In this document: positions 50,236 to 58,755 of the stretch, one piece after another | Layout: each line of letters starts with the position of its first letter | Position numbering within the stretch: the first letter of the stretch is position 1 | Assembly: GCF_900101475.1 (NCBI RefSeq) | Contig: NZ_FMZV01000006.1 | Coordinates: 62,001 to 126,000, forward strand | DNA length: 64,000 nt | From: Ruegeria marina | GTDB lineage: Bacteria > Pseudomonadota > Alphaproteobacteria > Rhodobacterales > Rhodobacteraceae | Reading direction: 5' to 3' | Notes under the pieces: generated by a model | Told to the model about the DNA's origin: nothing | Seen by the model: the letters and a program-made list of their open reading frames with translations, nothing else | Database searches by the model: none | Position numbers and translations under genes: made by a program

Positions 50236-51651
50236 TTGGTCATTTCCTCTATCGCAGATCGTCTGGTGCGCGGCGTCGAGACGGTTTCCGACACGGTCAG
50301 CGAAGCGCTGTTCGAGCCGGTGGTCCGTCTGGGCGTCACCGGGCTGGCACGCTCGGGCAAGACCGTGTTCATCACCTCGCTGGTGGCCAACCTGCTCGAC
50401 CGCGGTCGGATGCCCGGCCTTGTCGCGGCGCAAGAGGGGCGGATCGAGGCCGCCTTCCTGCAACCCCAGCCCGACGATACCGTGCCGCGTTTCGATTACG
50501 AAGCGCACCTGGCGGCGCTCACCGGCCCTGCGCCGCACTGGCCCGAAAGTACCCGCGCGGTCAGCGAGTTGCGCCTGTCGCTGCGGGTGCGCCCCGCCGG
50601 ACTGCTGGCCGGTTTGCAGGGACCGCGCACCGTGCATCTCGACATCGTCGATTACCCCGGCGAATGGCTGCTCGACCTCGGCCTGATGGAAAAAAGCTAT
50701 GCCGAGTGGGCGGCCGAGACGCTGGAGCGCCTGCGCGCCCGGCCCGAGGCGGCTGAGTATCTGGCCGCGCTCTCGGGGATCGACCCCGATGCCCGCCATA
50801 ACGAACCGCAGGCGCAGGCGCTGGCACGCCGCTTTACCGCCTATCTCGAAACGGCCCGCGCGACCGGTTATTCCGATTGCACCCCCGGCCGCTTCCTGCT
50901 GCCGGGCGACCTGGCGGGCTCGCCGGTGCTGACCTTCGCGCCGTTGCCGGTATCGGGCGCATCCCGCCGCGGGACGCTCCTGCGCGAGATGGAGCGCCGC
51001 TTCGAGGCCTACAAGTCACAGGTGGTGCGGCCCTTCTTTCGCGACCATTTTGCCCGTATCGACCGGCAGGTGGTTCTGGTCGACGCGCTGGGCGCGATCC
51101 ATAAGGGGCCGCAGGCGGTCGAGGACATGCGCCGCGCCATGGCCGATATCCTGGGCGCCTTCCGCCCAGGCCGCAACGCCTGGCTGAACCGGCTGCTGCT
51201 GGGCCGCCGGGTCGACCGCATCCTCTTTGCCGCCACCAAGGCCGACCATCTGCACCACCAGCAGCACCCGCAACTGACCGCGATCATCGAGGCACTGACC
51301 CGCGAGGCCCGCGACCGCGCGCAATTCGCGGGCGCAGGGACCGAGGCGCTGGCGCTGGCCGCGCTGCGCGTCACCACCGAGGAGATGCGCACGCATCAGG
51401 GGCGGGAATTGCCCTGCGTGCGTGGCACCCTGCTGGAGGGCGGGCGGCAGGCCGCCTTTTATCCCGGCGCCTTGCCGCAGGATCCGGGTCAGCTCCTTGG
51501 CACGGCCCGCAGCGGCGCCACCGAATGGCTGAACGACGGGTTTCAGGCGATGACCTTTGCGCCCGCCCCGATGCAGTTGAGACCTGGCGATGGCCCGCCG
51601 CATATCCGGCTTGACCGCGCCGCCCAGTTCCTGATCGGAGACCGCCTGTGA
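50236..51651 (+). CDS. ycjX: YcjX family GTP-binding protein (DUF463)
   Basis: A 471-residue cytoplasmic P-loop protein. GLARSGKTVF (36-45) is the nucleotide-binding loop; HLDIVDYPGEWLLDL and DALGAIHKGPQAVEDM are characteristic of YcjX, as is ATKADHLHHQQH, the NKxD-like base-specificity segment. Start taken as TTG at 50236 with CAGGGG upstream; a later GTG is possible. In gammaproteobacteria ycjX-ycjF belong to the phage-shock/envelope-stress regulon. Here a GNAT gene separates ycjX from ycjF, all three overlapping by 4 bp. No psp genes are nearby. Confidence 0.87.
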   Translation: MVISSIADRLVRGVETVSDTVSEALFEPVVRLGVTGLARSGKTVFITSLVANLLDRGRMPGLVAAQEGRIEAAFLQPQPDDTVPRFDYEAHLAALTGPAPHWPESTRAVSELRLSLRVRPAGLLAGLQGPRTVHLDIVDYPGEWLLDLGLMEKSYAEWAAETLERLRARPEAAEYLAALSGIDPDARHNEPQAQALARRFTAYLETARATGYSDCTPGRFLLPGDLAGSPVLTFAPLPVSGASRRGTLLREMERRFEAYKSQVVRPFFRDHFARIDRQVVLVDALGAIHKGPQAVEDMRRAMADILGAFRPGRNAWLNRLLLGRRVDRILFAATKADHLHHQQHPQLTAIIEALTREARDRAQFAGAGTEALALAALRVTTEEMRTHQGRELPCVRGTLLEGGRQAAFYPGALPQDPGQLLGTARSGATEWLNDGFQAMTFAPAPMQLRPGDGPPHIRLDRAAQFLIGDRL

Positions 51652-52088
51652 CCGCCCTGCTGCGCCCCGGGCTGCCCGGCGATGCCGCGGCTACGGGTGA
51701 GATCCTCTATGCTTTCGCCCGCGACACCGACTGGATGCCCCTGCTGCACTGCCGCGACGAGACCGAAATGTTCTGTGGCGTGATGATCGCGCGCGGCTGG
51801 GTCACGGTGGCGGTTCTTAACGGCCGGGTCGCGGGGTTCATCGCGCGCGATGGCGGCGAGATCTGTTCGCTCTACCTGGCGCGCAATGCGCAAGGTCGGG
51901 GCCTTGGCGCGCGGCTGTTGCAACAGGCGCAGCACAGCGCCGAGCAACTGGAGCTCTGGACCTTTCAGGCCAATGCAGGCGCCCGGCGCTTTTACGAGCG
52001 GCACGGGTTCCGAGAGACCCTGCGCACCGATGGCAGCCGCAACGATGAGCGCCTGCCCGACGTCCGCTATGAATGGAGCCGCACATGA
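51648..52088 (+). CDS. GNAT family N-acetyltransferase
   Basis: A 146-residue acetyltransferase. The acetyl-CoA loop is ARNAQGRGLGARLL (about 85-98, the Q/RxxGxG/A motif), preceded by the SLYL beta-4 strand and followed by the NAGARRFYERHGF motif C. The GTG start overlaps the ycjX stop (GTGA) and the stop overlaps the ycjF start (ATGA), so it is translated as part of the ycjX-ycjF unit. The acetyl acceptor is unknown; an RimI-like or small-molecule role are both possible. Confidence 0.85.
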   Translation: MTALLRPGLPGDAAATGEILYAFARDTDWMPLLHCRDETEMFCGVMIARGWVTVAVLNGRVAGFIARDGGEICSLYLARNAQGRGLGARLLQQAQHSAEQLELWTFQANAGARRFYERHGFRETLRTDGSRNDERLPDVRYEWSRT

Positions 52089-53080
52089 CCCAAGGCCCGG
52101 TGCTGATCGACCTCGGCGACGAGACCACACCGCCGCCGCCCGTGACCGAGGCACCCGCGGTGCCCGATCTCGACCGGCCGCAGGGAACGGCGATGCAGGC
52201 CGCCGCGCGGGTCGCGGCCCGGCGGCCCTCGCGGCTGGCGCGCTGGTTCTGGGGGCTGGCGCTGTCACTGTTGGGGGCCATGGTCTCGCTCACGGCCTGG
52301 AGCTGGGTCAATGACCTGATCGCGCGTGTTCCGGTGCTGGGCTGGGCGATGGCGGCTCTGCTGGCGGTTTTCGTGCTGGTTTGCGGACTGATCGCCCTGC
52401 GCGAACTGGCGGCGATCGGGCGGCTGGGACGTATTGATGGCCTGCGCCGCGCCGCCGATGCGGCGCTGGCCGAGGACAATCTGGCACAGGCACGCGCCGT
52501 CTGCGCCCGGCTCGACGGCTTTTATCGCGGACGCGAGGATTTGGCTTGGGGCCGCGCGCGGCTGACTGAGCGCGCCGGCGAACAGTTTGATGCCGCCACG
52601 CTGCTGGCGCTGGCCGAAGAGACTCTGCTGGCGCCGCTCGACGCAGTGGCGCAGCGCGAGGTCGAGGCGGCGGCCCGCCGGGTCGCCACGGTAACGGCGC
52701 TGGTGCCGATGGCGCTGGCCGATGTGGCAACCGCGCTGGCTTCGTCGCTCAGGATGATCCGCCGGGTGGCCGAGATCTATGGCGGTCGCGCCGGGGTGCT
52801 GGGCAGCTGGCGGCTGACGCGGGCGGTGCTGTCGCATCTGGTGGCCACCGGCGCGGTCGCCGTCGGCGACGACCTGCTGGAACCGGTGCTGGGCGGTTCG
52901 GTGCTCAGCAAGCTGTCGCGCCGGTTTGGCGAGGGGCTGGTCAACGGCGCGCTGACCGCGCGCGTGGGCGTCGCTGCGATGGAGGTCTGCCGGCCCCTGC
53001 CGTTTTCCGGTGGGCGCAGGCCCTCGGTCCGCAAGGTCGTGCGCCGGGCGCTGACCGGTTTGATGAGCAAATCGGGCTGA
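52085..53080 (+). CDS. ycjF: YcjF family inner-membrane protein (DUF697/TIGR01620)
   Basis: A 331-residue membrane protein. Acidic N terminus of about 50 residues, two hydrophobic helices (about 60-80 and 85-110), a soluble helical middle part, and the DUF697 domain with SLRMIRRVAEIYGGRAG, GDDLLEPVLGGSVLSKLS and a late amphipathic region. It is the usual partner of YcjX and is probably part of an envelope-stress response complex; the exact function is unknown. It overlaps the upstream GNAT gene. Confidence 0.84.
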   Translation: MTQGPVLIDLGDETTPPPPVTEAPAVPDLDRPQGTAMQAAARVAARRPSRLARWFWGLALSLLGAMVSLTAWSWVNDLIARVPVLGWAMAALLAVFVLVCGLIALRELAAIGRLGRIDGLRRAADAALAEDNLAQARAVCARLDGFYRGREDLAWGRARLTERAGEQFDAATLLALAEETLLAPLDAVAQREVEAAARRVATVTALVPMALADVATALASSLRMIRRVAEIYGGRAGVLGSWRLTRAVLSHLVATGAVAVGDDLLEPVLGGSVLSKLSRRFGEGLVNGALTARVGVAAMEVCRPLPFSGGRRPSVRKVVRRALTGLMSKSG

Positions 53081-53094
53081 CCGGAGGGGGAGAA

Positions 53095-53157
53095 GGGGGC
53101 GCTGCCCCCGTCGCCGCAGGCGGCGACTCCCCCGGAGTATTTCAAACCAGAAAGAAG
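53095..53157. repeat. Intergenic repeat element, copy between ycjF and the globin gene
   Basis: GGGGGCGCTGCCCCC hairpin, GTCGCC...GGCGAC hairpin, then CCCCCGGAGTATTT, CAAA and CCAGAAAGAAG. The order and sequence match the copy at 50044. Here it lies between convergent genes, where it could work as a terminator. Confidence 0.75.
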
Positions 53158-53162
53158 CGGGA

Positions 53163-53576
53163 TCAGAACAGCGAGGGCACTTCGTCGGGTCGCTGGCGCA
53201 TCGAGACGATGCCGGTGCGGAAGCCTTCGCCGATCCGGTCGGCCAGCGCGGCCCATTGTGCGGCGATGTCTTCGGGAAGTTCGTCGCGCAGCACCTCGCG
53301 GAACAGGCCCAGCCAGACCGCGAAATGTTCGGGCCGGATCTCGGGACGCGCCACATGCACCCGCATCGGGTTGCCGTCATAGCTGCGCTCGCGCAGGATC
53401 GCGTTGCGCCAGAACCCGGCGATCTTGGCCTCGTGGCCGGGCCAGTCCGTCACATGGGCGGCGAAGACCGGTCCCAGCACCGGATTGGCGCGCACCCTGG
53501 CATAGAACCGGGCCACCACCCGGTCGATCTGACCGGGAGCGATGTCGAACCGTGCAAGAGGATTGGGCAGGGTCAT
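53163..53576 (-). CDS. Group III truncated haemoglobin
   Basis: A 137-residue truncated globin. The proximal His is probably His74 in GNPMRVHVARP, followed by the HFAVWLGLF pattern (84-92) typical of group III globins; the FYARVRANPVLGPVF segment near the N terminus is the B/C-E region. Such proteins bind O2 or NO and are linked to NO or peroxide defence. AGGA lies 8 bp ahead of the start at 53576. Divergent from the VIT-family gene. Confidence 0.87.
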   Translation of the reverse strand: MTLPNPLARFDIAPGQIDRVVARFYARVRANPVLGPVFAAHVTDWPGHEAKIAGFWRNAILRERSYDGNPMRVHVARPEIRPEHFAVWLGLFREVLRDELPEDIAAQWAALADRIGEGFRTGIVSMRQRPDEVPSLF

Positions 53577-53707
53577 GGGTGGAAATCCTGAGTGAGCGCC
53601 TTGCATATAGGCGTTTGCCGTGCCGCCGCAAACCCGGTTTGACCTGACGCAAGGTCGCGGGGGCAATACCGGTGCACACTGTCCCCAGCCAGACGAGGAA
53701 ATGCGCC

Positions 53708-54418
53708 ATGACCGATCACAGCCACTCGCCCGATGCCATCGCCGCCCGGATCGGCGCACCGCCGGGGCGCGGGGTGTTGCGCGACATCGTTTATGGCGGC
53801 ATTGACGGGTCGGTGACGACCTTTGCCATCGTGGCGGGGGTGGCGGGGGCCGGGCTGTCGCCCTTTGTCATCGTGGCGCTGGGTTTGGCCAATGTGCTGG
53901 CCGACGGGTTTTCGATGGCGGCGGGCAACTACTCGGGCACCAAGGCCGAGCTGGACAATATCCGCCGCCTGCGCGTGGTCGAGGAGCGCCATATCGCCCG
54001 CTACCCCGAGGGCGAGCGGCTGGAGGTGCGCGAGATCCTGGCGCAGAAGGGCCTGTCGGGCGATGTGCTGGAGCAGGCCACCGACGCCATCACCGCCAAT
54101 CGCGAAAACTGGGTCGCGCTTATGATCGAGGGGGAATACGGGCTGGGCAGCGTCGATCCGCACCCGATGCGCGCGGCACTGGCCACCTTTGCGGCCTTTC
54201 TGGTGGCAGGCATGATCCCGCTGCTGCCGTTTCTCTTCGGGCTGGCCGAAGCGTTCACCGTATCGGCCTGGATGACCGGGGCGGTGTTCTTTGCGATTGG
54301 CACGATGAAGAGCTTCTGGTCGCTGGCGCCCTGGTGGCGGTCCGGCCTGGAGACACTGGCCATTGGTGGCGCCGCGGCGCTGATCGCCTATGGGGTCGGG
54401 CTGTTGTTCCATGCCTGA
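53708..54418 (+). CDS. VIT1/CCC1 family iron/manganese transporter
   Basis: A 236-residue membrane protein. N-terminal helix [20 protein letters not shown] and [17 protein letters not shown] are diagnostic of VIT1/CCC1. A cytoplasmic segment of about 65 residues ([19 protein letters not shown]...) forms the metal-binding region between TM2 and TM3, and the last ~90 residues contain three helices. It probably exports Fe2+ or Mn2+ from the cytoplasm. Standalone gene, divergent from the truncated globin. Confidence 0.88.
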   Translation: MTDHSHSPDAIAARIGAPPGRGVLRDIVYGGIDGSVTTFAIVAGVAGAGLSPFVIVALGLANVLADGFSMAAGNYSGTKAELDNIRRLRVVEERHIARYPEGERLEVREILAQKGLSGDVLEQATDAITANRENWVALMIEGEYGLGSVDPHPMRAALATFAAFLVAGMIPLLPFLFGLAEAFTVSAWMTGAVFFAIGTMKSFWSLAPWWRSGLETLAIGGAAALIAYGVGLLFHA

Positions 54419-54501
54419 TGCGGCGAATTGAGCGCGCAAAAGCGGTCTGCACCCGCGTCTCGGCGCTTTACCCCGGCGTGGCCCCGCCATATAAGGCGCG
54501 C

Positions 54502-54552
54502 ATGAGCCATCCGCGCCTCATCATTATTCGAATTACGTCCCCGGCGCTCTGA
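54502..54552 (+). CDS. Putative ileS leader peptide
   Basis: A 16-codon frame, MSHPRLIIIRITSPAL then TGA, lies 87 bp ahead of ileS. Four of five consecutive codons specify isoleucine (ATC ATT ATT CGA ATT). ATT is a minor Ile codon in this GC-rich window, where ATC prevails by eye. The end of the frame overlaps the 5' arm of a hairpin. This is the layout of a ribosome-mediated attenuator that would sense charged tRNA-Ile and control ileS. A clear ribosome binding site is not seen (AAGGCGCGC precedes the ATG). Confidence 0.6.
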   Translation: MSHPRLIIIRITSPAL

Positions 54553-54570
54553 TCTATCCGAGACGCCGGG
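54540..54570 (+). promoter_or_regulatory. Hairpin overlapping the ileS leader peptide end
   Basis: CCCGGCG (54540-54546) pairs with CGCCGGG (54564-54570), extended inward by TCT/AGA after one bulge. The 5' arm lies in the last codons of the leader peptide, so a ribosome stalled on the Ile codons or stopped at the end would change its folding. A second possible stem around 54575-54594 follows. No strong T-run is seen, so control could act on translation or Rho access. Confidence 0.45.
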
Positions 54571-54639
54571 CAAAGGTGTTCGAGACCTCGCACCGACCGC
54601 ACCCATTTTCGCTAAGACGACCATCCAAGGGACGCCCCC

Positions 54640-57579
54640 ATGTGCGCCGACACGCCTGACTACAAAGACACGCTGAACCTGCCGAAAACCGAATTCCCGA
54701 TGCGCGCCGGACTGCCCGCGCGCGAGCCGCAGTGGCTGGAGCGCTGGGAGCGCATCGGTGTCTATGACCGCCTGCGGGAAAAAGAGGGCCGCGCGCCGTT
54801 CACCCTGCATGACGGCCCTCCCTACGCCAACGGTCACCTGCATATCGGCCACGCGCTGAACAAGACGATCAAGGACATGATCGTGCGCAGCCATCAGATG
54901 ATGGGGTTTGACGCGCGTTACGTGCCCGGCTGGGACTGTCACGGCCTGCCCATCGAATGGAAGATCGAGGAACAGTACCGCAAGAAGGGCAAGAGCAAGG
55001 ATGACGTCAATGTCGTCGAGTTCCGCCAGGAATGCCGCCGCTTTGCCGAGGGCTGGATCGACATCCAGCGCGAAGAGTTCAAGCGCCTGGGCATCACCGG
55101 CAACTGGGCCGACCCTTACGTCACCATGGACTATCATGCCGAGGCGGTGATCGCCGACGAGTTCATGAAGTTCCTGATGAACGGCACGCTCTATCAGGGC
55201 TCGAAACCCGTGATGTGGTCGCCCATCGAACAGACCGCCCTGGCCGAGGCCGAGGTCGAATATCACGACAAGGAAAGCTTCACCATCTGGGTGAAGTTCC
55301 GGGTCCACTCGGTGTCTCAAGACGATGACATTGACCTTTCGAAGACAGACTATCTGCGCGGAGCCTATGTCGTCATCTGGACCACGACACCCTGGACCAT
55401 CCCGTCGAACAAGGCGGTGGTTTTCGGCGATGACATCGCCTACGGTCTCTACGAGGTGACCGGCACTCCAGACGAGTGTTGGGCGTCGGTGGGCGACAAA
55501 TACATCCTGGCCGACAAGCTTGCTGGGGATGTGTTCCGCCGTGCACGGCTTGACGAAGGTCAATGGAAACGTACCGCAGATGTTCCGACAAGTGACCTTG
55601 CTGGGGTTTTCCTTACCCACCCGCTGCATGGTGCCGAAGGCGGCAATGGCGAATGGGACGACCTACGCGATTTCCGCGCCGCCGAGTTCGTGACCGATAC
55701 CGAAGGCACCGGTTTCGTCCATTGCGCCCCTTCCCACGGGATGGAGGAATTCGAGCTTTACCGCGATCTGGGCATGCTGGAGCAGGTCATCACCTGGAAC
55801 GTGATGGACGATGGCAGCTTCCGCGCCGATCTGCCCTTCTTCGGCGGCAAGTACATTCTCAACCGCAAGGGTGGCGAGGGCGATGCCAACAAGACGGTGA
55901 TCGACAAGCTGGTCGAGGTGGGCGGCCTGCTCGCGCGTGGCAAGATCAAGCACAGCTATCCGCATAGCTGGCGGTCGAAGGCGCCGATCATCTATCGCAA
56001 CACGCCGCAATGGTTCGCCAGCGTCGACCGTCCCGTGAACGACGGGCAGGACAGCTATGGCAAGACCATCCGCGAACGCGCGCTGACCTCGATCGACCAG
56101 CTGGTCAAGTTCACGCCGCAGAGCGGCCGCAACCGGCTCTATTCGATGATCGAGGCGCGGCCCGACTGGGTGCTGTCGCGCCAGCGCGCCTGGGGCGTGC
56201 CGCTGACCTGCTTCACCCGCAAGGGCGCGCTGCCGACCGACGCGGACTTCCTGCTGCGCGACCCGGCGGTGAATGCCCGCATCTTTGCCGCATTCGAGGC
56301 AGAGGGCGCCGATTGCTGGTACGCGGAGGGCGCCAAGGAGCGGTTCCTGGGCGCGGATTACAACGCCGATGACTGGGAACAGGTGTTCGACGTGCTCGAC
56401 GTCTGGTTCGACAGCGGCTCGACCCATGCCTTCGTGCTGCGCGACCGCGAAGACGGCACCGCGGACGGCATCGCCGATGTCTACATGGAAGGCACCGACC
56501 AGCACCGCGGCTGGTTCCATAGCTCGCTCTTGCAGGCCTGTGGCACACTCGGTCGTGCGCCTTACCGCAACGTGGTCACGCACGGGTTCACCCTCGACGA
56601 GAAGGGCATGAAGATGTCCAAGTCGCTGGGCAATACCATCGTGCCCGACGAGGTGGTCAAGCAGTACGGTGCCGATATCCTGCGGCTCTGGGTGGCGCAG
56701 ACCGACTATACAGCCGACCAGCGCATCGGGCCCGAGATCCTGAAAGGCGTCGCCGACAGCTATCGCCGGCTGCGCAACACCATGCGCTTCCTGCTGGGCT
56801 CGCTCGGTGATTTCACCGAGGCGGACCGGGTGAGCGACCCGGCTGAAATGCCGCCGCTGGAACGCTGGGTGCTGAGCCGGATGGCCGAACTCGACGAAGA
56901 GGTCCGCAAGGGCTATGCCGGTTTCGACTTCCAGGGCGTCTACAGCGCGGTGTTCAACTTTGCCACCGTGGACCTGTCGGCCTTCTACTTCGACATCCGC
57001 AAGGACGTGCTCTATTGCGATGGCGACAGCCCGCGCCGCCGGGCAGCGCGCACGGTGCTTGACCTGCTGTTCCACCGCCTGACCACCTGGCTTGCGCCGG
57101 TGCTGGTGTTTACCATGGAAGAGGTCTGGCTGGAGCGCTATCCCGCAGATGACAGCTCGGTCCACCTGATCGATTTCCCCGACACACCCGCTAACTGGCG
57201 CGATGCCGAACTGGAGGCGCGTATCGCCCGCATCCGCCGGGTGCGCCGGGTGGTGACCTCGGCGCTGGAAATCCAGCGCCGCGACAAGGTGATCGGGTCG
57301 AGCCTTGAAGCGGCCCCGGTGGTGCATGTCGAGGACGCGGGCCTGCGCGAGTTGCTCGCGGGCCTTGACATGGATGATCTCTGCATCACCTCGGGCCTGA
57401 CGGTGACGGGCGACCCGACCCCTGCGGAGGCGTTCCGCCTGCCCGAGGTCGAAGGGGTCGGCGTGGTTTTCGAGACGGCGGAGGGCGAGAAATGCCAGCG
57501 CTGCTGGAAGATCCTGCCCGATGTCGGCCGCCACGCCCATGCCGGCGTCTGCGGCCGCTGCGACGCCGCGCTGGGATAG
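54640..57579 (+). CDS. ileS: Isoleucyl-tRNA synthetase
   Basis: Class I aminoacyl-tRNA synthetase, 979 residues. HIGH at 68-71 (GHLHIGHALNK), KMSKS at 658-662 (GMKMSKSLGN), the editing domain between about residues 200 and 420 (WTTTPWTIPSNKAV, GTGFVHCAPSHG), and the C-terminal zinc-binding CQRCW...CGRC. A bacterial-type (class 1) IleRS, so likely mupirocin-sensitive. Preceded by a candidate leader-peptide attenuator and followed by a repeat element. The coding sequence is intact. Confidence 0.97.
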   Translation: MCADTPDYKDTLNLPKTEFPMRAGLPAREPQWLERWERIGVYDRLREKEGRAPFTLHDGPPYANGHLHIGHALNKTIKDMIVRSHQMMGFDARYVPGWDCHGLPIEWKIEEQYRKKGKSKDDVNVVEFRQECRRFAEGWIDIQREEFKRLGITGNWADPYVTMDYHAEAVIADEFMKFLMNGTLYQGSKPVMWSPIEQTALAEAEVEYHDKESFTIWVKFRVHSVSQDDDIDLSKTDYLRGAYVVIWTTTPWTIPSNKAVVFGDDIAYGLYEVTGTPDECWASVGDKYILADKLAGDVFRRARLDEGQWKRTADVPTSDLAGVFLTHPLHGAEGGNGEWDDLRDFRAAEFVTDTEGTGFVHCAPSHGMEEFELYRDLGMLEQVITWNVMDDGSFRADLPFFGGKYILNRKGGEGDANKTVIDKLVEVGGLLARGKIKHSYPHSWRSKAPIIYRNTPQWFASVDRPVNDGQDSYGKTIRERALTSIDQLVKFTPQSGRNRLYSMIEARPDWVLSRQRAWGVPLTCFTRKGALPTDADFLLRDPAVNARIFAAFEAEGADCWYAEGAKERFLGADYNADDWEQVFDVLDVWFDSGSTHAFVLRDREDGTADGIADVYMEGTDQHRGWFHSSLLQACGTLGRAPYRNVVTHGFTLDEKGMKMSKSLGNTIVPDEVVKQYGADILRLWVAQTDYTADQRIGPEILKGVADSYRRLRNTMRFLLGSLGDFTEADRVSDPAEMPPLERWVLSRMAELDEEVRKGYAGFDFQGVYSAVFNFATVDLSAFYFDIRKDVLYCDGDSPRRRAARTVLDLLFHRLTTWLAPVLVFTMEEVWLERYPADDSSVHLIDFPDTPANWRDAELEARIARIRRVRRVVTSALEIQRRDKVIGSSLEAAPVVHVEDAGLRELLAGLDMDDLCITSGLTVTGDPTPAEAFRLPEVEGVGVVFETAEGEKCQRCWKILPDVGRHAHAGVCGRCDAALG

Positions 57580-57589
57580 GGGTTTCGCC

Positions 57590-57660
57590 GCCTGACGGCG
57601 GCGACCGGGCGAGGGGCGCTGCCCCTCGCGCTCCCCGGAGTATTTCTGAAAAGTTGAAAC
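57590..57660. repeat. Intergenic repeat element, copy after ileS
   Basis: A CGCCGCC...GGCGGCG stem, GCGAGGGGC...GCCCCTCGC stem, then CTCCCCGGAGTATTT and TGAAAAGTTGAAAC. It shares the stems-plus-GGAGTATTT plan with the copies at 50044 and 53095, but its tail differs. It lies directly after the ileS stop. Confidence 0.65.
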
Positions 57661-57710
57661 CGGATCGGGGCAGGCTTGCGTTGCGATGGGTGTAGGGCGA
57701 AACTGGCGCC

Positions 57711-58163
57711 ATGCCCAGCCTGACTGTCGACACCCCCACCGGCCCCTTTGTCCTGACCGAAGAGAAGGGGGCGATCACGCGCGCCACCTGGGGACGGGGC
57801 GGGGCGGATCATACACCGCTGCTCGACCGGGCGGCGGCGCAGCTCGAAGAATATTTCCGGGGCGCGCGCAAATCCTTCGACTTGCCGTTGCATCTGCGCG
57901 GCTCGCCCCTGCAACGCGCGGTCTGCGCCGCGATCATCGCCATCCCCTATGGCGATACCCTGACCTATGGCGAGATCGCGCGCGACCTGGGCTCCTCGGC
58001 ACAGGCGGTGGGCCAGTGTTGTGGCGGCAACCCGATTCCGATCCTGATCCCCTGCCATCGGGTTCTGGGGGTCAGGGGGCTGACCGGCTTTTCCGGGGTC
58101 GGCGGGGTGGAGACAAAAGTGGCTCTTTTGCGTCTCGAGGGCGCTGCGGGCTTGCTCATATGA
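57711..58163 (+). CDS. Methylated-DNA--protein-cysteine methyltransferase (Ogt type)
   Basis: A 150-residue suicide DNA-repair protein. The active-site motif IPCHRV contains the acceptor Cys (about residue 114), preceded by the helix-turn-helix with YGEIARDLGSSAQAVGQ and GGNPIPILIP. The usual AVGxA reads AVGQC. A short N domain indicates the Ogt rather than the Ada type. It removes alkyl groups from O6-guanine. Monocistronic; the next gene starts 68 bp downstream. Confidence 0.9.
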   Translation: MPSLTVDTPTGPFVLTEEKGAITRATWGRGGADHTPLLDRAAAQLEEYFRGARKSFDLPLHLRGSPLQRAVCAAIIAIPYGDTLTYGEIARDLGSSAQAVGQCCGGNPIPILIPCHRVLGVRGLTGFSGVGGVETKVALLRLEGAAGLLI

Positions 58164-58231
58164 CCCAGATCAAGGCAATCTGACCCGCAGCCCGGCCAGA
58201 TAGCGTGCCGGAGAAAAACAAGGAGACGCCC

Positions 58232-58690
58232 ATGACCGACCGCGCCGTTCTGAAACAGGCCGTGCACGACAAGCTGATGTCGCTGGAGGCCGCCGAACTG
58301 GCCGCGGCCAAGGCCCATTACGAAGCCTTCCTGAAGGAATCGCAGCTCTCGGACCGCGAGGTGCATGACAAGGACGACCTCGTCGCCTCGCGCGAGAGCC
58401 GCGACCTGGCTGCCGCGTTCGACGCGCCCGTGCAGGCCCATCATGCCAAGATCGACGTGATCGAGAATACCGATTTTTCCCTGACAGATACGGTGCGGCC
58501 CGGCGCAGCGGTGTCGTTCGGTGGCCGCAACTTCATCGTCTGCGTCTCGACCACCCGGTTCGAGGTCAATGGCAAGACCTATATGGGGATCTCGACGCAG
58601 AGCCCGATCTACCTGGCGATGGCGGGTCTGCAAATGGGCGAGAGTTTCACTCACAACGGCTCGGAGTTCGTGATCGACGACGTGATGTAG
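58232..58690 (+). CDS. GreA/GreB-like protein
   Basis: A 152-residue product with AAGGAG well placed. Residues 1-60 are predicted helical, with a charged turn DREVHDKDD (41-49). From about 83 on the pattern is that of the GreA C-terminal FKBP-like domain: DTVRPGAAVSFGGRNFIV, then MGISTQSPIYLAMAGLQMGE and a terminal EFVIDDV. It may bind in the RNA polymerase secondary channel like Gre factors, with the acidic turn at the coiled-coil tip. It is not a standard GreA (length and tip sequence differ), so the function is inferred. Convergent with pcs. Confidence 0.6.
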   Translation: MTDRAVLKQAVHDKLMSLEAAELAAAKAHYEAFLKESQLSDREVHDKDDLVASRESRDLAAAFDAPVQAHHAKIDVIENTDFSLTDTVRPGAAVSFGGRNFIVCVSTTRFEVNGKTYMGISTQSPIYLAMAGLQMGESFTHNGSEFVIDDVM

Positions 58691-58698
58691 GGCCGTGC

Positions 58699-58722
58699 GG
58701 GGGTGGCCATCTGGCCGCCCCC
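58699..58722. terminator. Bidirectional hairpin between the GreA-like gene and pcs
   Basis: GGGGG-T-GGCC / GGCC-G-CCCCC forms a 10-bp stem with one T-G wobble and a 4-nt loop. It lies 8 bp after the GreA-like stop and 33 bp before the pcs stop, suiting both convergent genes. Confidence 0.55.
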
Positions 58723-58755
58723 CAAGTCGCCCACCAAGCCGCCTGCCGGGCGGTA

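Noticed and set aside
55663-57540. Long minus-strand frame opposite ileS (625 codons)
   Set aside because: Antisense to conserved IleRS motifs, no ribosome binding site and no recognisable domain; a codon-bias artefact.
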